Assembly: GCA_016707785.1 (NCBI GenBank)
Contig: JADJGZ010000005.1
Location: forward strand, 62,001 to 126,000
From: Bacteroidales bacterium
GTDB taxonomy: Bacteria > Bacteroidota > Bacteroidia > Bacteroidales > UBA4417
Direction: 5' to 3'
DNA length: 64,000 nucleotides
Numbering within the stretch: the first letter of the stretch is position 1; every line of letters starts with the position of its first letter. Shown here piece after piece: positions 25,894-35,761 of this stretch. The position numbers and the translations under genes were made by a program. The notes under the pieces were generated by a model. It ran no database searches. It worked only from the letters and a program-made list of their open reading frames with translations, and was not told where the DNA came from.

Positions 25894-28836
25894 ATGTACC
25901 TCAACTGCCACTCATACTACAGCCTTCGCTACGGAACCCTGCCACTCGACCAACTGGTACAAACGGCTCTGGATCAGGGAATAAATTGTATGACTCTTAC
26001 TGATATCAACAACAGTATGGGCGTGGTGGATTTTGTGAAAGAATGTGGCAAAAAAGGCATCAGGCCATTAGCCGGAATTGAGTTCAGGGATGGGAATAAG
26101 CTGCTGTATATTGGTATCGCCCGAAATAACCAGGGATTCAAGGAACTTAACGATTTCCTCAGTTATCACAATATACAAGGTATCCCTCTCCCCGATCGCC
26201 CCCCGGCTTTTAATCACTGCTATGTGATCTATCCTTTTGGCAAATTGCGGGTTGCGGAATTAAGGCAAAATGAATTCACCGGAATCCGGATACCAGAACT
26301 AAACCTGTTACTATCATCAGAGTACCGGCACAAGCAGGAGAAATTACTTGCACTATGTCCGCTAACTTTTTCTGATGAAAAGGGCTATGAACTGCATCGT
26401 AACCTAAGGGCAATCGATAACAATATTTTACTAAGCATGCTGACGCCTGCCATGGTAGCTCCGCCCGATGAAATGTTTCTTTCACCTTCCAGAATCAGGG
26501 AATGTTTTGAATCATACCCGCAAATCCTTCTGAATACCAGTCGATTAATGGAGGATTGCAGTATAGAATTTGATTTCACCACAGTAAAAAACAAAAAGCT
26601 ATTCTCAGCCAGTGCCTACGACGACAAACTTCTTCTTGAAAAGCTTGCCATGGATGGCCTTTACTACCGCTACGGCAAAAAGGATAAGGAAGCCCTCCGC
26701 AGGGTAAAGCACGAACTTGAGATCATCGACCGGCTTGGATTTTCGGCCTACTTCCTCATTACCTGGGACATTATCCGCTATACCATGAGCCGTACATTTT
26801 ACCATGTAGGAAGGGGCAGCGGAGCCAACAGCATTGTTGCTTATTGCCTGAGAATCACCGATGTTGACCCCATTGAACTAAACCTTTACTTCGAACGCTT
26901 TCTCAATCCCAAACGCAGCAGTCCGCCTGATTTCGACATCGACTACTCATGGAAAGACCGTGATGAGGTGTTCGATTATATTTTCAAGCGCTACGGCAGG
27001 GAACATACCGCATTGCTGGGGGCAACCAGTACCTTCAAGGGAAAATCCATATTAAGGGAACTGGGGAAAGTATATGGTTTACCAAAGGAAGAAATTGATA
27101 TCCTCGTGGAAGAGCCCAATAACCCGTTGAATAATAACGATATCGCCAACCACATAATGAATGTAGGGGTGCGGATGACCGATTTCCCGAATATCCGGAG
27201 CATTCATGCCGGGGGAGTGCTGGTTTCGGAAGAACCGCTCACCTGCTACACTGCCCTCGATATGCCCCCAAAGGCTTTCCCTACCACCCAGTGGGATATG
27301 TATGTGGCGGAAGACCTGGGATTTGAGAAACTGGACATACTTAGCCAGCGTGGACTGGGCCACATAAAGGAATGTGCTGATATCATCCGCGAAAACAGGG
27401 GGATTAATGTGGATGTCCACCGGGTCCAGGATTTTAAGAAGGATGAAAAAGTCAAGTCCCAGCTCAGGATCAGTGAAACCATTGGCTGCTTCTATATTGA
27501 AAGTCCGGCCATGAGAGGACTGCTGTCGAAACTCAAATGCGACAACTACCTCACCCTCGTGGCAGCCAGTAGTATCATTCGACCGGGAGTGGCCAGGTCG
27601 GGGATGATGAAAGAATACATCTGGAGGTTTCATAATCCCGATAAGTTCAGTTACATACACCCTATTATGGCAGAGCAACTGGGGGAAACCTATGGGGTAA
27701 TGGTATACCAGGAAGATGTTTTGAAAATCTGCCATCACTTTGCAGGCATGGACCTGGCAGATGCCGATGTCCTCAGGCGTGCCATGAGCGGGAAATTCAG
27801 GTCGAGGGTTGAATTCCAGAAGATTGTGGATAAATTCTTCGACAATTGCAGGGCCAGAAAATACCCTGAAGATATAATCAAGGAGGTATGGAGGCAAATA
27901 GAATCCTTTGCCGGCTACTCTTTCTCCAAAGCCCATTCAGCTTCCTTTGCCGTGGAAAGCTACCAGAGCCTTTACCTGAAAGCCCACTACCCCATCGAAT
28001 TCATGGTGGCGGTGATCAATAATTTCGGTGGATTTTACAAAACATGGGTATATGTAAATGAAGCCCGCCGCTGCGGGGCAAAAATTGAGCTCCCCTGCGT
28101 TAATCACAGTATGCATACAACCTCACTCAGCGGGATAACCATATGGCTGGGATTCATCCATATAGCCAACCTCGAATCGCAGGTGGCGCATGCCATTATT
28201 GAAGAGCGACAGAAAAACGGGGAATACCAAAGCCTTGAGGATTTCACTAACCGCATCCCGGTCGGGCTCGAACAGGCCATCATCCTCATCAGGCTGAATG
28301 CCTTCCGGTTTACAGGGAAAACAAAGCAGCAGTTATTATGGGAAGTTCATAACCTGCTGAGGAAAAGCACCCCTCCCCCTTCTACCGGGGCTTTGTTCAC
28401 CACCCCTGCCCGAAGGTTCGAATTACCGGTATTGGTCAGGTCCGACCGGGAAGATGCCTTTGATGAAATGGAACTGATTGATTTCCCTGTCACCATGAGC
28501 TATTTCGAACTGCTGCAAACCCAGTACCGGGGCGAGATAGATGCCCATGGACTCCGCTCTTATATTGGCCGGCAGGTAAAAATGGTGGGAATGCTGGTAA
28601 CCATCAAATATGTACGGACGATCAGGGATGAGGTAATGAATTTCGGGACTTTCTTTGATGTAAAAGGCGAATTTTTCGACACGGTACACTTTCCACCTGT
28701 CATGAAGCAATACCCCTTCAAAGGCAGAGGAGTGTACCTGATTCTGGGAAAAGTAGTGGAAGAATTCGGCTTCCCCATTATTGAAGTGGAGAAAATGGCT
28801 AAACTTCCGTTGGTGAAGGATGATCGGTATCTTTAA
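25894..28836 (+). CDS. dnaE: short DnaE-type DNA polymerase (error-prone DnaE2-like), degraded PHP domain
   Basis: A 980-residue C-family polymerase, shorter than replicative DnaE (about 1,150). The N-terminal PHP region keeps NCHSYYSLRYGTLPLDQL but has LTDINN where LTDH is normal, so its metal site is probably lost. The polymerase core shows GRGSGANSIVAYCL, the aspartates of SSPPDFDIDYSW (~346-348), the IRPGVARSGM region, VYQEDVLKICHHFAGMDLA and GYSFSKAHSASFA. A C-terminal OB-like part (VKMVGMLVTIKYVRT) ends the protein. With the adjacent DinB it probably performs damage-induced mutagenic synthesis. No imuA-like gene is present. A main replicative DnaE is expected elsewhere in the genome. 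Confidence 0.9.
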   Translation: MYLNCHSYYSLRYGTLPLDQLVQTALDQGINCMTLTDINNSMGVVDFVKECGKKGIRPLAGIEFRDGNKLLYIGIARNNQGFKELNDFLSYHNIQGIPLPDRPPAFNHCYVIYPFGKLRVAELRQNEFTGIRIPELNLLLSSEYRHKQEKLLALCPLTFSDEKGYELHRNLRAIDNNILLSMLTPAMVAPPDEMFLSPSRIRECFESYPQILLNTSRLMEDCSIEFDFTTVKNKKLFSASAYDDKLLLEKLAMDGLYYRYGKKDKEALRRVKHELEIIDRLGFSAYFLITWDIIRYTMSRTFYHVGRGSGANSIVAYCLRITDVDPIELNLYFERFLNPKRSSPPDFDIDYSWKDRDEVFDYIFKRYGREHTALLGATSTFKGKSILRELGKVYGLPKEEIDILVEEPNNPLNNNDIANHIMNVGVRMTDFPNIRSIHAGGVLVSEEPLTCYTALDMPPKAFPTTQWDMYVAEDLGFEKLDILSQRGLGHIKECADIIRENRGINVDVHRVQDFKKDEKVKSQLRISETIGCFYIESPAMRGLLSKLKCDNYLTLVAASSIIRPGVARSGMMKEYIWRFHNPDKFSYIHPIMAEQLGETYGVMVYQEDVLKICHHFAGMDLADADVLRRAMSGKFRSRVEFQKIVDKFFDNCRARKYPEDIIKEVWRQIESFAGYSFSKAHSASFAVESYQSLYLKAHYPIEFMVAVINNFGGFYKTWVYVNEARRCGAKIELPCVNHSMHTTSLSGITIWLGFIHIANLESQVAHAIIEERQKNGEYQSLEDFTNRIPVGLEQAIILIRLNAFRFTGKTKQQLLWEVHNLLRKSTPPPSTGALFTTPARRFELPVLVRSDREDAFDEMELIDFPVTMSYFELLQTQYRGEIDAHGLRSYIGRQVKMVGMLVTIKYVRTIRDEVMNFGTFFDVKGEFFDTVHFPPVMKQYPFKGRGVYLILGKVVEEFGFPIIEVEKMAKLPLVKDDRYL

Positions 28837-28902
28837 TTCACATTATTTCATTTTTATTAAGGTTTCTCAACAAACATGTGAATAATCTTCAAATAAATAC
28901 AA

Positions 28903-28910
28903 TATATTTG
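28903..28910 (+). promoter_or_regulatory. promoter -7 element for the barrel pair
   Basis: TATATTTG, 73 bases before the start of the 28983 gene. Confidence 0.4.
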
Positions 28911-28982
28911 ATTGTTCATTCATTCACAATCAGGTCATACATCCTTTATTAATTAAGTCATTCATATTATTGAATCTAGAAA

Positions 28983-29558
28983 ATGAAAAAGATCATCTTT
29001 GTAGTTTTAACTATTATCTCTATTCAACTCAAGGCCCAATCTTACGACATCAATTACCAGGAACCTGAACCGAAATTTTATATCGGATTACAGTCGGGAC
29101 TGGAAAGTTTTGCTGGACTTATCGGGATTACCGCAGATTATAGAATCACCGGTAACTTTTTTATCCATGCAGGTGCAGGATTAGGCTCATGGGGTACTAA
29201 AATCAGTGGAGGAATCCGCAATGAAAGTAAATCAACCAATAGCTTTTGCTACGGTATTTACCTTTCAAGAGCTTCCGGGCTTAGTAATTTCATAACCCAG
29301 ATGGAAACCACATCAGGCACTAAAGATGTAACAATGGATCTTTACTCCGGGATGACCTTGAATCCCACTATCGGATATAAATGGGTAATGCGTAAACGAC
29401 ACCGCTTTTTCCTGGAAGCAGGATATGCAGTACCCCTGCAGGATTCGCCATGGAAAGTAACTGATGGTTCTGAACTTACCTCTACCAGTAAACAGGTACT
29501 CAAAATTTTAAGCCCGGGTGGTTTGAGCCTTGGTATGGGAATTCAATTTGCATTATGA
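28983..29558 (+). CDS. outer-membrane beta-barrel-like protein A
   Basis: A 191-residue protein with a signal peptide (MKKIIFVVLTIISIQLKAQS) and alternating-residue strands rich in Gly and aromatics, such as FYIGLQSGLESFAGLIGITA and FFIHAGAGLGSWGT. It ends in LSLGMGIQFAL, with the terminal hydrophobic strand typical of barrels. It is a paralogue of the next gene: both share the layout GLxxxxGLxGIxxxYR, then HxxAGxGLxxWG. I cannot assign a function. The stop overlaps the next start by four bases (ATGA type), so they are co-translated. Confidence 0.75.
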   Translation: MKKIIFVVLTIISIQLKAQSYDINYQEPEPKFYIGLQSGLESFAGLIGITADYRITGNFFIHAGAGLGSWGTKISGGIRNESKSTNSFCYGIYLSRASGLSNFITQMETTSGTKDVTMDLYSGMTLNPTIGYKWVMRKRHRFFLEAGYAVPLQDSPWKVTDGSELTSTSKQVLKILSPGGLSLGMGIQFAL

Positions 29559-30154
29559 GGTTAAGACTGATTTGTACCCTTCTTGTTTTTTTCTGCTTTT
29601 ATCAGCTTTCCGCACAGCAGGCAAGTTCCGATAGTACATTAAAAACTCCTGCCCTTAGAAATTTCTACTTAGGCGCCGGTACCGGGTTGAATGGACCCTC
29701 TGGCCTGGCCGGTATTTTTGTGAATTACCGCCTTTATAAATTTGTCCACCTGAATGCAGGCACCGGGTTGAGTTTATGGGGTTTCAGGCATAGTATAGGC
29801 GCCGAAATTGATGCAAATCCTGTGAAAGGAGGGGGTGTCGGCATTGGCTATTCCTATTCAACAGGTTTTGATAAGATTAATCTGTCAATATCAAACGGCA
29901 GTAGTTCTACCATGAGGGTCATGCAACTCTATCCTACCAAGACGATTAATCTGACATTTCATTATAAACTGTTGATTTTCAAGCGGCACTATTTTCAATT
30001 CTACACCGGAATCGCATCAAAGGTTGGGACAAGAGTTGCAGGGCAATATAGGATTCTGGAGGGAGATCCGCTTTCACGAGATGACAAAGATGTTCTAAAT
30101 GTGATGGTCCCAGGTGGCTTTATGCTGGGTGCAAATCTTATGCTGGCACTTTAG
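29555..30154 (+). CDS. outer-membrane beta-barrel-like protein B, paralogue of A
   Basis: A 199-residue protein with a signal peptide ending near LSAQQASS. The body repeats the pattern of its upstream neighbour (FYLGAGTGLNGPSGLAGIFV, FVHLNAGTGLSLWGF, and the C-terminal GGFMLGANLMLAL). A tandem duplication followed by divergence explains the pair. It may form a small outer-membrane pore or structural protein with protein A; nothing in the sequence shows a ligand. Confidence 0.75.
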   Translation: MRLRLICTLLVFFCFYQLSAQQASSDSTLKTPALRNFYLGAGTGLNGPSGLAGIFVNYRLYKFVHLNAGTGLSLWGFRHSIGAEIDANPVKGGGVGIGYSYSTGFDKINLSISNGSSSTMRVMQLYPTKTINLTFHYKLLIFKRHYFQFYTGIASKVGTRVAGQYRILEGDPLSRDDKDVLNVMVPGGFMLGANLMLAL

Positions 30155-30234
30155 TTTGTTAGCGTATCCTGTTCTCTTATCGAAATTTATTGACTCATTC
30201 AATGAGACATTCTGTTATTTTTACAAAAAATGAG

Positions 30235-31377
30235 ATGATGAAAATCGTGCATAGGTTATTTTTCTTGTTTATTCTCCTTTTGACATTGTTGGTGCAATCC
30301 CCGGCACAACCTTCGAAGGCACACAATCTTGTCTTCACGGACCTGCCACAGCAATGGGATGAAGCCATTCCTTTAGGTAATGGTATGATTGGTGCACTCG
30401 TATGGCAAAAAGGAGCTAACCTCCGCATCTCAATAGACCGGGCTGATCTTTGGGATCTCAGGCCCACGAAGGAAATTGAAAAATACACTTACCAATGGGC
30501 TTATCAGCATAAATTGTCAGGAGACTGGGATACAGTGTGGAAGGTTGCTGATGAACCTTATGATCGTGATGCTGCTCCAACAAAAATACCCGGGGCAGCC
30601 CTTGAATTCGATATCAGCCAATTTGGGAAACCTCTTTCCATTGAGCTGGATATTGCCTCTGCCATGTGCTCCATTAAGTGGAAAGAGGGTATTTCTTTCT
30701 TAATCTGTATAGATGCAACACAGAATATAGGCCGTTATTCCTGGAAAGGGACCAGCATCCCTCCTATCCTTATTCCCCCTGCCTACTCATCTGATCCTTC
30801 AAATCAAAGCAATGACCAGGTGGTGGATGGACAGGATCTGAGGCGCCTGGGTTATCCCAAAGGAAAAGTAATCAGTAAAAAGAACCTTCAGGTTTATACC
30901 CAGAAATGCTGGGGTCCATTGAATTACCGTGCTGCAGTTGCATGGAAGATGGCTGAAGCCAACTCAGAAGGTACCTTTACGATCAGCGCCCATTATTCTG
31001 ACGAACCTAAAGCTCCAAAAGCTGAGAAATCAGTCATTCATGCGCTGAAGCAAGGGTTTGACCAGGCAGTGGCTGCTCACAAACAATGGTGGCGGTCATA
31101 CTGGAGTCAAAGTTCAATTTCAGTCCCGGATAAACAACTGGAGAAACAATGGTACCTGGAGCAATATAAATTCGGGTCTGCATCCCGGAAAGGTTGTCCT
31201 CCTATTTCTCTGCAGGCGGTCTGGACAGCTGATAATGGAAAACTCCCACCCTGGAAAGGCGATTTCCATAATGATTTGAATACTCAATTAAGTTATTGGT
31301 CATCATACAGCAGCAATCACCTGGAAGAAGCTGCCGTTTTCACCGACTGGCTCTGGAAAAAGCAAACCCTATTTTGA
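30235..31377 (+). CDS. GH95-like glycoside hydrolase, N-terminal part (before frameshift)
   Basis: Start chosen at ATG 30235, which gives a signal peptide (MMKIVHRLFFLFILLLTLLV, cleavage near SPAQPSKA); an upstream TTG at 30190 is less likely. The N-terminal domain has AIPLGNGMIGALVWQK and ISIDRADLWD, the layout of alpha-L-fucosidase-like GH95 proteins, then a long barrel part with WTADNGKLPPWKGDFHNDLN. The frame stops at 31377 with TDWLWKKQTLF; in the next frame KSKPYFEQYTKRVFG continues directly, so one extra A in the AAAAA run near 31363 breaks it. With the following piece it makes a secreted protein of about 760 residues. Substrate is uncertain. Confidence 0.78.
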   Translation: MMKIVHRLFFLFILLLTLLVQSPAQPSKAHNLVFTDLPQQWDEAIPLGNGMIGALVWQKGANLRISIDRADLWDLRPTKEIEKYTYQWAYQHKLSGDWDTVWKVADEPYDRDAAPTKIPGAALEFDISQFGKPLSIELDIASAMCSIKWKEGISFLICIDATQNIGRYSWKGTSIPPILIPPAYSSDPSNQSNDQVVDGQDLRRLGYPKGKVISKKNLQVYTQKCWGPLNYRAAVAWKMAEANSEGTFTISAHYSDEPKAPKAEKSVIHALKQGFDQAVAAHKQWWRSYWSQSSISVPDKQLEKQWYLEQYKFGSASRKGCPPISLQAVWTADNGKLPPWKGDFHNDLNTQLSYWSSYSSNHLEEAAVFTDWLWKKQTLF

Positions 31378-31450
31378 ACAGTACACTAAAAGGGTATTCG
31401 GAACTGATGGAATAAACGTTCCGGGAGTTTCTACACTGCGTGGTAAAGAA

Positions 31451-32524
31451 ATGGGTGGATGGCATATGTATGCAATGTCACCCACCGTAAGTTGCTGGCT
31501 TTCACAACATTTCTACCTTCAATGGAGATATTCGATGGACAGGGAATTCCTTGAACAAAAGGCATATCCCTGGTTCAAAGGAGTTGCTACCTACCTGGAG
31601 CAGGTTACTACTCTGAAAGACGGGCAAAGAGTACTTCCAATGAGTTCCAGTCCGGAAACCAATGACGGCGGAATAAAAGCCTGGTTCCTGGAGATGACCA
31701 ACTTCGACAGGGCATTGATTTATTATGCATTCACAAAGTCTGCAGAACTGGCTAAGGAACTGGGACTGGAAAATGAAAGTAAACACTGGCTGGAACTGGC
31801 AGCAGAAGTGCCTCCTCTTGTAGTTGATCCTCAGGAAGGATTAATGGTTGCACCCGGGTTTCCTTATCACGACTCTCACAGGCATTTTTCGCACCTGATG
31901 TCAATGCATCCTTTGGGCATCCTTGATTTCAACAATGAGCACGACAGAACCATCATGTTGAATAGCCTGTCCAATCTCGAATTGCGTGGAACCGACTGGT
32001 GGTGTGGCTATTCCTTTAGCTGGCTGGGAAATATCTATGCACGGATGGGAATGGGTGAAAAAGCTGCTGATGTCCTGAATATATTTTCGAGATGCTTTTG
32101 CTCACCCAATAGCTTTCACCTGAATGGGGATCAATGTAAAGCAGGACATTCGCAAATGACTTACCGGCCTTTCACACTTGAAGGAAACTTTGCATTTGCT
32201 GCAGGGCTTCAGGAGATGCTGCTGCAAAGTCATGCAGGGTTTATTGATATCTTCCCTGCCATACCTGGATTTTGGAAAGATGTTTCATTTGAAAACCTGA
32301 GAACTGAAGGAGCATTCCTGGTAAGTGCCTCAAGAAAAAATGGGATGACCGAAAAATTCAGTATTCAATCAACATCTGAAGGAGAAATACTTGTGAAATT
32401 ACCTTTTAGGACGCATGTGAAGAAAAACATGAAAGGGGTAACTTACATTGAGGATCAAAAGGGTTATATCAGGCTGCAGTTTCAAAAAAGCGGAAGCATT
32501 GAATTCGAAAATGGATATGAATAA
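31451..32524 (+). CDS. GH95-like glycoside hydrolase, C-terminal part (after frameshift)
   Basis: Continuation of the gene above; coding in this frame actually resumes at about 31364, before the internal ATG at 31451. It carries the (alpha/alpha)6 barrel end: PTVSCWLSQHFYLQWRYSMD, FLEQKAYPWFKGVATYLE, LPMSSSPETNDGG, SHRHFSHLMSMHPLG and a C-terminal beta domain with FPAIPGFWKDVSFENLRTEG. HRHFSHL is the expected active-site region in this clan. Nothing else looks decayed, which argues that the break is recent or a sequencing slip. Confidence 0.78.
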   Translation: MGGWHMYAMSPTVSCWLSQHFYLQWRYSMDREFLEQKAYPWFKGVATYLEQVTTLKDGQRVLPMSSSPETNDGGIKAWFLEMTNFDRALIYYAFTKSAELAKELGLENESKHWLELAAEVPPLVVDPQEGLMVAPGFPYHDSHRHFSHLMSMHPLGILDFNNEHDRTIMLNSLSNLELRGTDWWCGYSFSWLGNIYARMGMGEKAADVLNIFSRCFCSPNSFHLNGDQCKAGHSQMTYRPFTLEGNFAFAAGLQEMLLQSHAGFIDIFPAIPGFWKDVSFENLRTEGAFLVSASRKNGMTEKFSIQSTSEGEILVKLPFRTHVKKNMKGVTYIEDQKGYIRLQFQKSGSIEFENGYE

Positions 32525-32574
32525 GCCGTGTCAAACAATATGAAAGAAATGCAGTAATCCTGACATGCTTGCAT

Positions 32575-32582
32575 TACCTTTG
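32575..32582 (+). promoter_or_regulatory. promoter -7 element for the DUF302 gene
   Basis: TACCTTTG, the most common form of the Bacteroidota -7 element, 23 bases before the start codon. Confidence 0.55.
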
Positions 32583-32605
32583 TAATATTCCTAGACAATC
32601 AACCC

Positions 32606-32992
32606 ATGAAACCCTACTTCTCAAAAACAGTTACTACCAGTTTTGAGGTTGCTATTCAAAATATTACGGATATCCTGAAAGAATTTGGTTTTGGTATCAT
32701 AACCGAAATAGATATAAAAGACACTTTCAAGAAGAAAATTGATGCGAACTTCAGGCCTTACAGGATACTTGGAGCCTGTAATCCCAATTTTGCATTTAAA
32801 GCGCTAACTCAGGATGATAAGGTAGGGATCATGCTTCCTTGCAATGTTATTGTGCAGGAACATGAAGACGGGAAAGTAGAAATCGTAATTGTAAACCCTG
32901 AAATTGCAATAAAATCCTTTCACAACCCTGAATTAGAAGACTTTGCATGTGAAGTTTCTGGGGTTATGCGAAAAGTGATTGCACGTCTCTAA
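32606..32992 (+). CDS. DUF302 domain protein
   Basis: A 128-residue cytosolic protein that matches DUF302 over nearly its full length: FEVAIQNITDILKEFGFGII, ILGACNPNFAFKALTQDD and GIMLPCNVIVQEHEDGKVEI, with the LPCNVIV strand being the family hallmark. The biochemical role is unknown. It has its own promoter and is convergent with the TonB receptor, 41 bases away. Confidence 0.85.
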   Translation: MKPYFSKTVTTSFEVAIQNITDILKEFGFGIITEIDIKDTFKKKIDANFRPYRILGACNPNFAFKALTQDDKVGIMLPCNVIVQEHEDGKVEIVIVNPEIAIKSFHNPELEDFACEVSGVMRKVIARL

Positions 32993-33033
32993 AGAAATAA
33001 ATTTCCCTCATTTCAAGGATTAGTCTCAGCCGC

Positions 33034-35625
33034 TCAGAAGCTAAGCTTCATTGAAACATTAAAAGTCCTTCCCTGCGACCAAAATCCTGAAAATGTGGAT
33101 TCATCATGCAGGATTCCGTCTTCACCACGGGTCATCACTTCCTTATTCATCACATTCTGGCAACTTAATTGTAAGGTTAGGTCCGACTGCTGTATCGTGC
33201 ACTGATAGGATAAATAAAGATCAAGCAGGTTATATGCAGGAATCCTGAAAGGTTGTGATCTATCGGATTTATTCGTTCGATTAGATGGCTCAAAATTGGA
33301 ATAAAGCGAATCATAGTACACCCAATTGCAGATCACATTGAAATGTTCAAGAAAGCTATAATCGATTGATAATCCCAACTGAGTCTGAGGGGCATCCCCC
33401 ACATACAGGCCCTTGGTATATATCCTTGTTGAATCTACCAGCACCTGGTTATCATTGTAAATACTTGCAGCTACATCATTTTGCCATCTCCAATCTCCTA
33501 CCGATAGCGAAGTATTTACTGTAAGATCTTTGAAGAGCAGAAGCCCCAGTTCCAGTTCAATGCCACGGTGTAATGCATTTAGACCTCTAATGAGGGCGCG
33601 GGTCATGCTACTGTCAGCCAGTTGAATATTTTCCTTTGATAGAATGGCTTTGTCCTTCCAAATGGTGTTATAAGCATTAATCCTTCCCGAAATCCTGCCG
33701 GAATTGTATTCGTACCCTAATTCTGATGCTGTAATCTTTTCATTGCGAAGATCCCTCGCTACTGCATTCGAAAAATTAACATATACAAATTTGAAGTAGG
33801 GCTCCCTTGAGTAATAACCAACATTGGCATATAGCTTTCCATGAGATCCAATCTCCCTACTTGCACCTGCTTTTATATCAAAACCTACTCTATTCACTTT
33901 TTCACTCAAAGGAGATAAAGGATAGTTATAAGGATCTTCGCGCTGATAATAAGTTGTAGAAATAGTGGAAGCTAAAAAGCTTTTCCAGGGTTTAAAGTCA
34001 TATTCAAATTGTCCGAATAGATTCCCGTATTGCAGAAGCGAATAATTGTCCACATTGATGATATCGCCCTTATATTTTATCTGCTCCCTGCCTGAAATTC
34101 CACTAAGTGACCATGCAAATTGTTCAATCCATACTTTTCCGCCCATTAAATCGTCAATTTCTTCGTAAAGATGTGATTTAAATGTCCGAACATGAACTCC
34201 ACCTTTGATTTTCACTTTTTTACTGATTGAATAATCCAAACTGCTTAAAAGTCCTACCCAATAATGATTCGCCCTGTAATTTGTAAGGACATTTCTGGAA
34301 TAATTCTTTACCCATGTACCATTTGAGATAAGGAACGAATCACTATTATTCAGGTTATTGAGGTAGGCTTGGTCAAAATCGATCTGGTTATTTTTCTTGA
34401 AATACCATAGCGAAGGACCGTAATTAAAGGATTCGGTATACCTTCCCCCACCCCGACCGAAAGACACATAAGCTGATGTTGCCAGGAAAGCTTTTTCAGA
34501 AATATTCCAGTAATGATTCAGATTAATCTGGGGTTTATGATAAAAGTTTTCAGAGAGGTTCAATATCTTCCCGTTATAGATCCCCCAGCTTGAATTGTAG
34601 CGGGTTCCAAATTCTGAGACTTCAGCAACCGTTGAAGGGTAATTCTTTTGACCATGTCGTTCCGGTGATCCCATTGCAGTGAAAATAAGCATCTGTTTTG
34701 GGGTGATTTCCTGGCTTACGGATAGGAAATATGACCAGGCGTCCACATATGTACCTTTCACATATCCCTCTCCTGACAATCTTGATCCTAAAACAGTTAC
34801 AGCTGTTCCATGTTTCATTTTCCCGGTTGAGAACTGCATCACGGTTTTCTGGTTGCCAAAATCACTCAGGCTATACCTTACAATTCCCCCTTCCTGACTC
34901 CTGGTGCTTTTGGTAATAATATTGACAGTACCTCCAACCGAATTCATAGCAACATTGGAAGCACCAAGTCCCCTCTGCACCTGGATGGCTTCAGTGGCGT
35001 CAGTCAGCCCTGACCAGTTTGACCAGTAAACCAATCCATTTTCCATGCTACTAACCGGGACTCCATTCAAAAGTAATGCAACGTTTTCCTGTTGAAACCC
35101 CCTGATTGTTAATCTATTATCACCATTGCCTCCACCCGATTTTGTAGCGTAAACACCAGGAATGAGTTTAAGGATTTCTGGATAGTCCTGGTTACCACTT
35201 TGATTCTCAATAGTTTTTGAGCTCACTGTTGAAACGGCAACAGGTATTCCTTTCTCCGAAACAAAGGAAGAAATGACATGAACTTCGTCAAGCCCTATCA
35301 CTTTAGGAATCAATGATATAGATCCTAAATTTAAAATCTCATTATTGTTTATTGAAACCTCAACCTGTTTTTCTTCGAACGTCAGATGTTGAAGGATTAA
35401 TATATATTTACCGGTAGCAACCTGGATGGCAAAGGTTCCATTGGCATCAGAAATCACACCTTTCTGTTGCCCGGATATACTAACACTCACAGAAGGTACT
35501 GGCTGTAGGGTTGAGATATCCCTCAGTACCCCTTTAATCAAACCTGAAGTTTGGGCATTCAGTAATGAGGTTGTAAAAAATAATCCCAGGAATACTGCTG
35601 GTTTGAAAAGGAAACGTGTAATCAT
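33034..35625 (-). CDS. TonB-dependent outer-membrane receptor, predicted flavin importer
   Basis: An 863-residue receptor. Signal peptide (to ~LLNAQTSG), a carboxypeptidase-regulatory-like beta domain at ~27-110 (GVLRDISTLQPVPSVSVSIS), a plug with YPEILKLIPGVYATKSGG and GVPVSSMENGLVYWSNWSGL (~145-230), then a 22-strand-type barrel ending in FNVSMKLSF. No SusD partner follows. An FMN riboswitch lies in its own leader, between a promoter match and the ATG, so flavin excess should shut it off. The best reading is an importer of riboflavin, FMN or a flavin-containing compound; substrate is inferred from regulation only. Confidence 0.92.
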   Translation of the reverse strand: MITRFLFKPAVFLGLFFTTSLLNAQTSGLIKGVLRDISTLQPVPSVSVSISGQQKGVISDANGTFAIQVATGKYILILQHLTFEEKQVEVSINNNEILNLGSISLIPKVIGLDEVHVISSFVSEKGIPVAVSTVSSKTIENQSGNQDYPEILKLIPGVYATKSGGGNGDNRLTIRGFQQENVALLLNGVPVSSMENGLVYWSNWSGLTDATEAIQVQRGLGASNVAMNSVGGTVNIITKSTRSQEGGIVRYSLSDFGNQKTVMQFSTGKMKHGTAVTVLGSRLSGEGYVKGTYVDAWSYFLSVSQEITPKQMLIFTAMGSPERHGQKNYPSTVAEVSEFGTRYNSSWGIYNGKILNLSENFYHKPQINLNHYWNISEKAFLATSAYVSFGRGGGRYTESFNYGPSLWYFKKNNQIDFDQAYLNNLNNSDSFLISNGTWVKNYSRNVLTNYRANHYWVGLLSSLDYSISKKVKIKGGVHVRTFKSHLYEEIDDLMGGKVWIEQFAWSLSGISGREQIKYKGDIINVDNYSLLQYGNLFGQFEYDFKPWKSFLASTISTTYYQREDPYNYPLSPLSEKVNRVGFDIKAGASREIGSHGKLYANVGYYSREPYFKFVYVNFSNAVARDLRNEKITASELGYEYNSGRISGRINAYNTIWKDKAILSKENIQLADSSMTRALIRGLNALHRGIELELGLLLFKDLTVNTSLSVGDWRWQNDVAASIYNDNQVLVDSTRIYTKGLYVGDAPQTQLGLSIDYSFLEHFNVICNWVYYDSLYSNFEPSNRTNKSDRSQPFRIPAYNLLDLYLSYQCTIQQSDLTLQLSCQNVMNKEVMTRGEDGILHDESTFSGFWSQGRTFNVSMKLSF

Positions 35626-35666
35626 TTCTAATAATTTTTTGATGCATATTCTTTTTGTGATGGCAC

Positions 35667-35692
35667 AAAAAAACCCAGTGATTACTCCCGGG
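35667..35692 (-). terminator. riboswitch expression-platform terminator
   Basis: Leftward: CCCGG, nine bases, CTGGG (one G-U pair), then seven T. It lies between the FMN aptamer and the receptor start. An upstream CCGGCCCGGG (about 35725-35734) could pair with its left arm and act as antiterminator. Confidence 0.6.
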
Positions 35693-35761
35693 CATGATGA
35701 TCAAAAAAATACAATATATCCAGACCCGGGCCGGTTGAGGTGGCCCATGACCGATACAATG

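Noticed and set aside
27079..27936. Leftward 285-codon open frame inside dnaE
   Set aside because: Antisense shadow of a real polymerase gene whose conserved motifs lie on the other strand.
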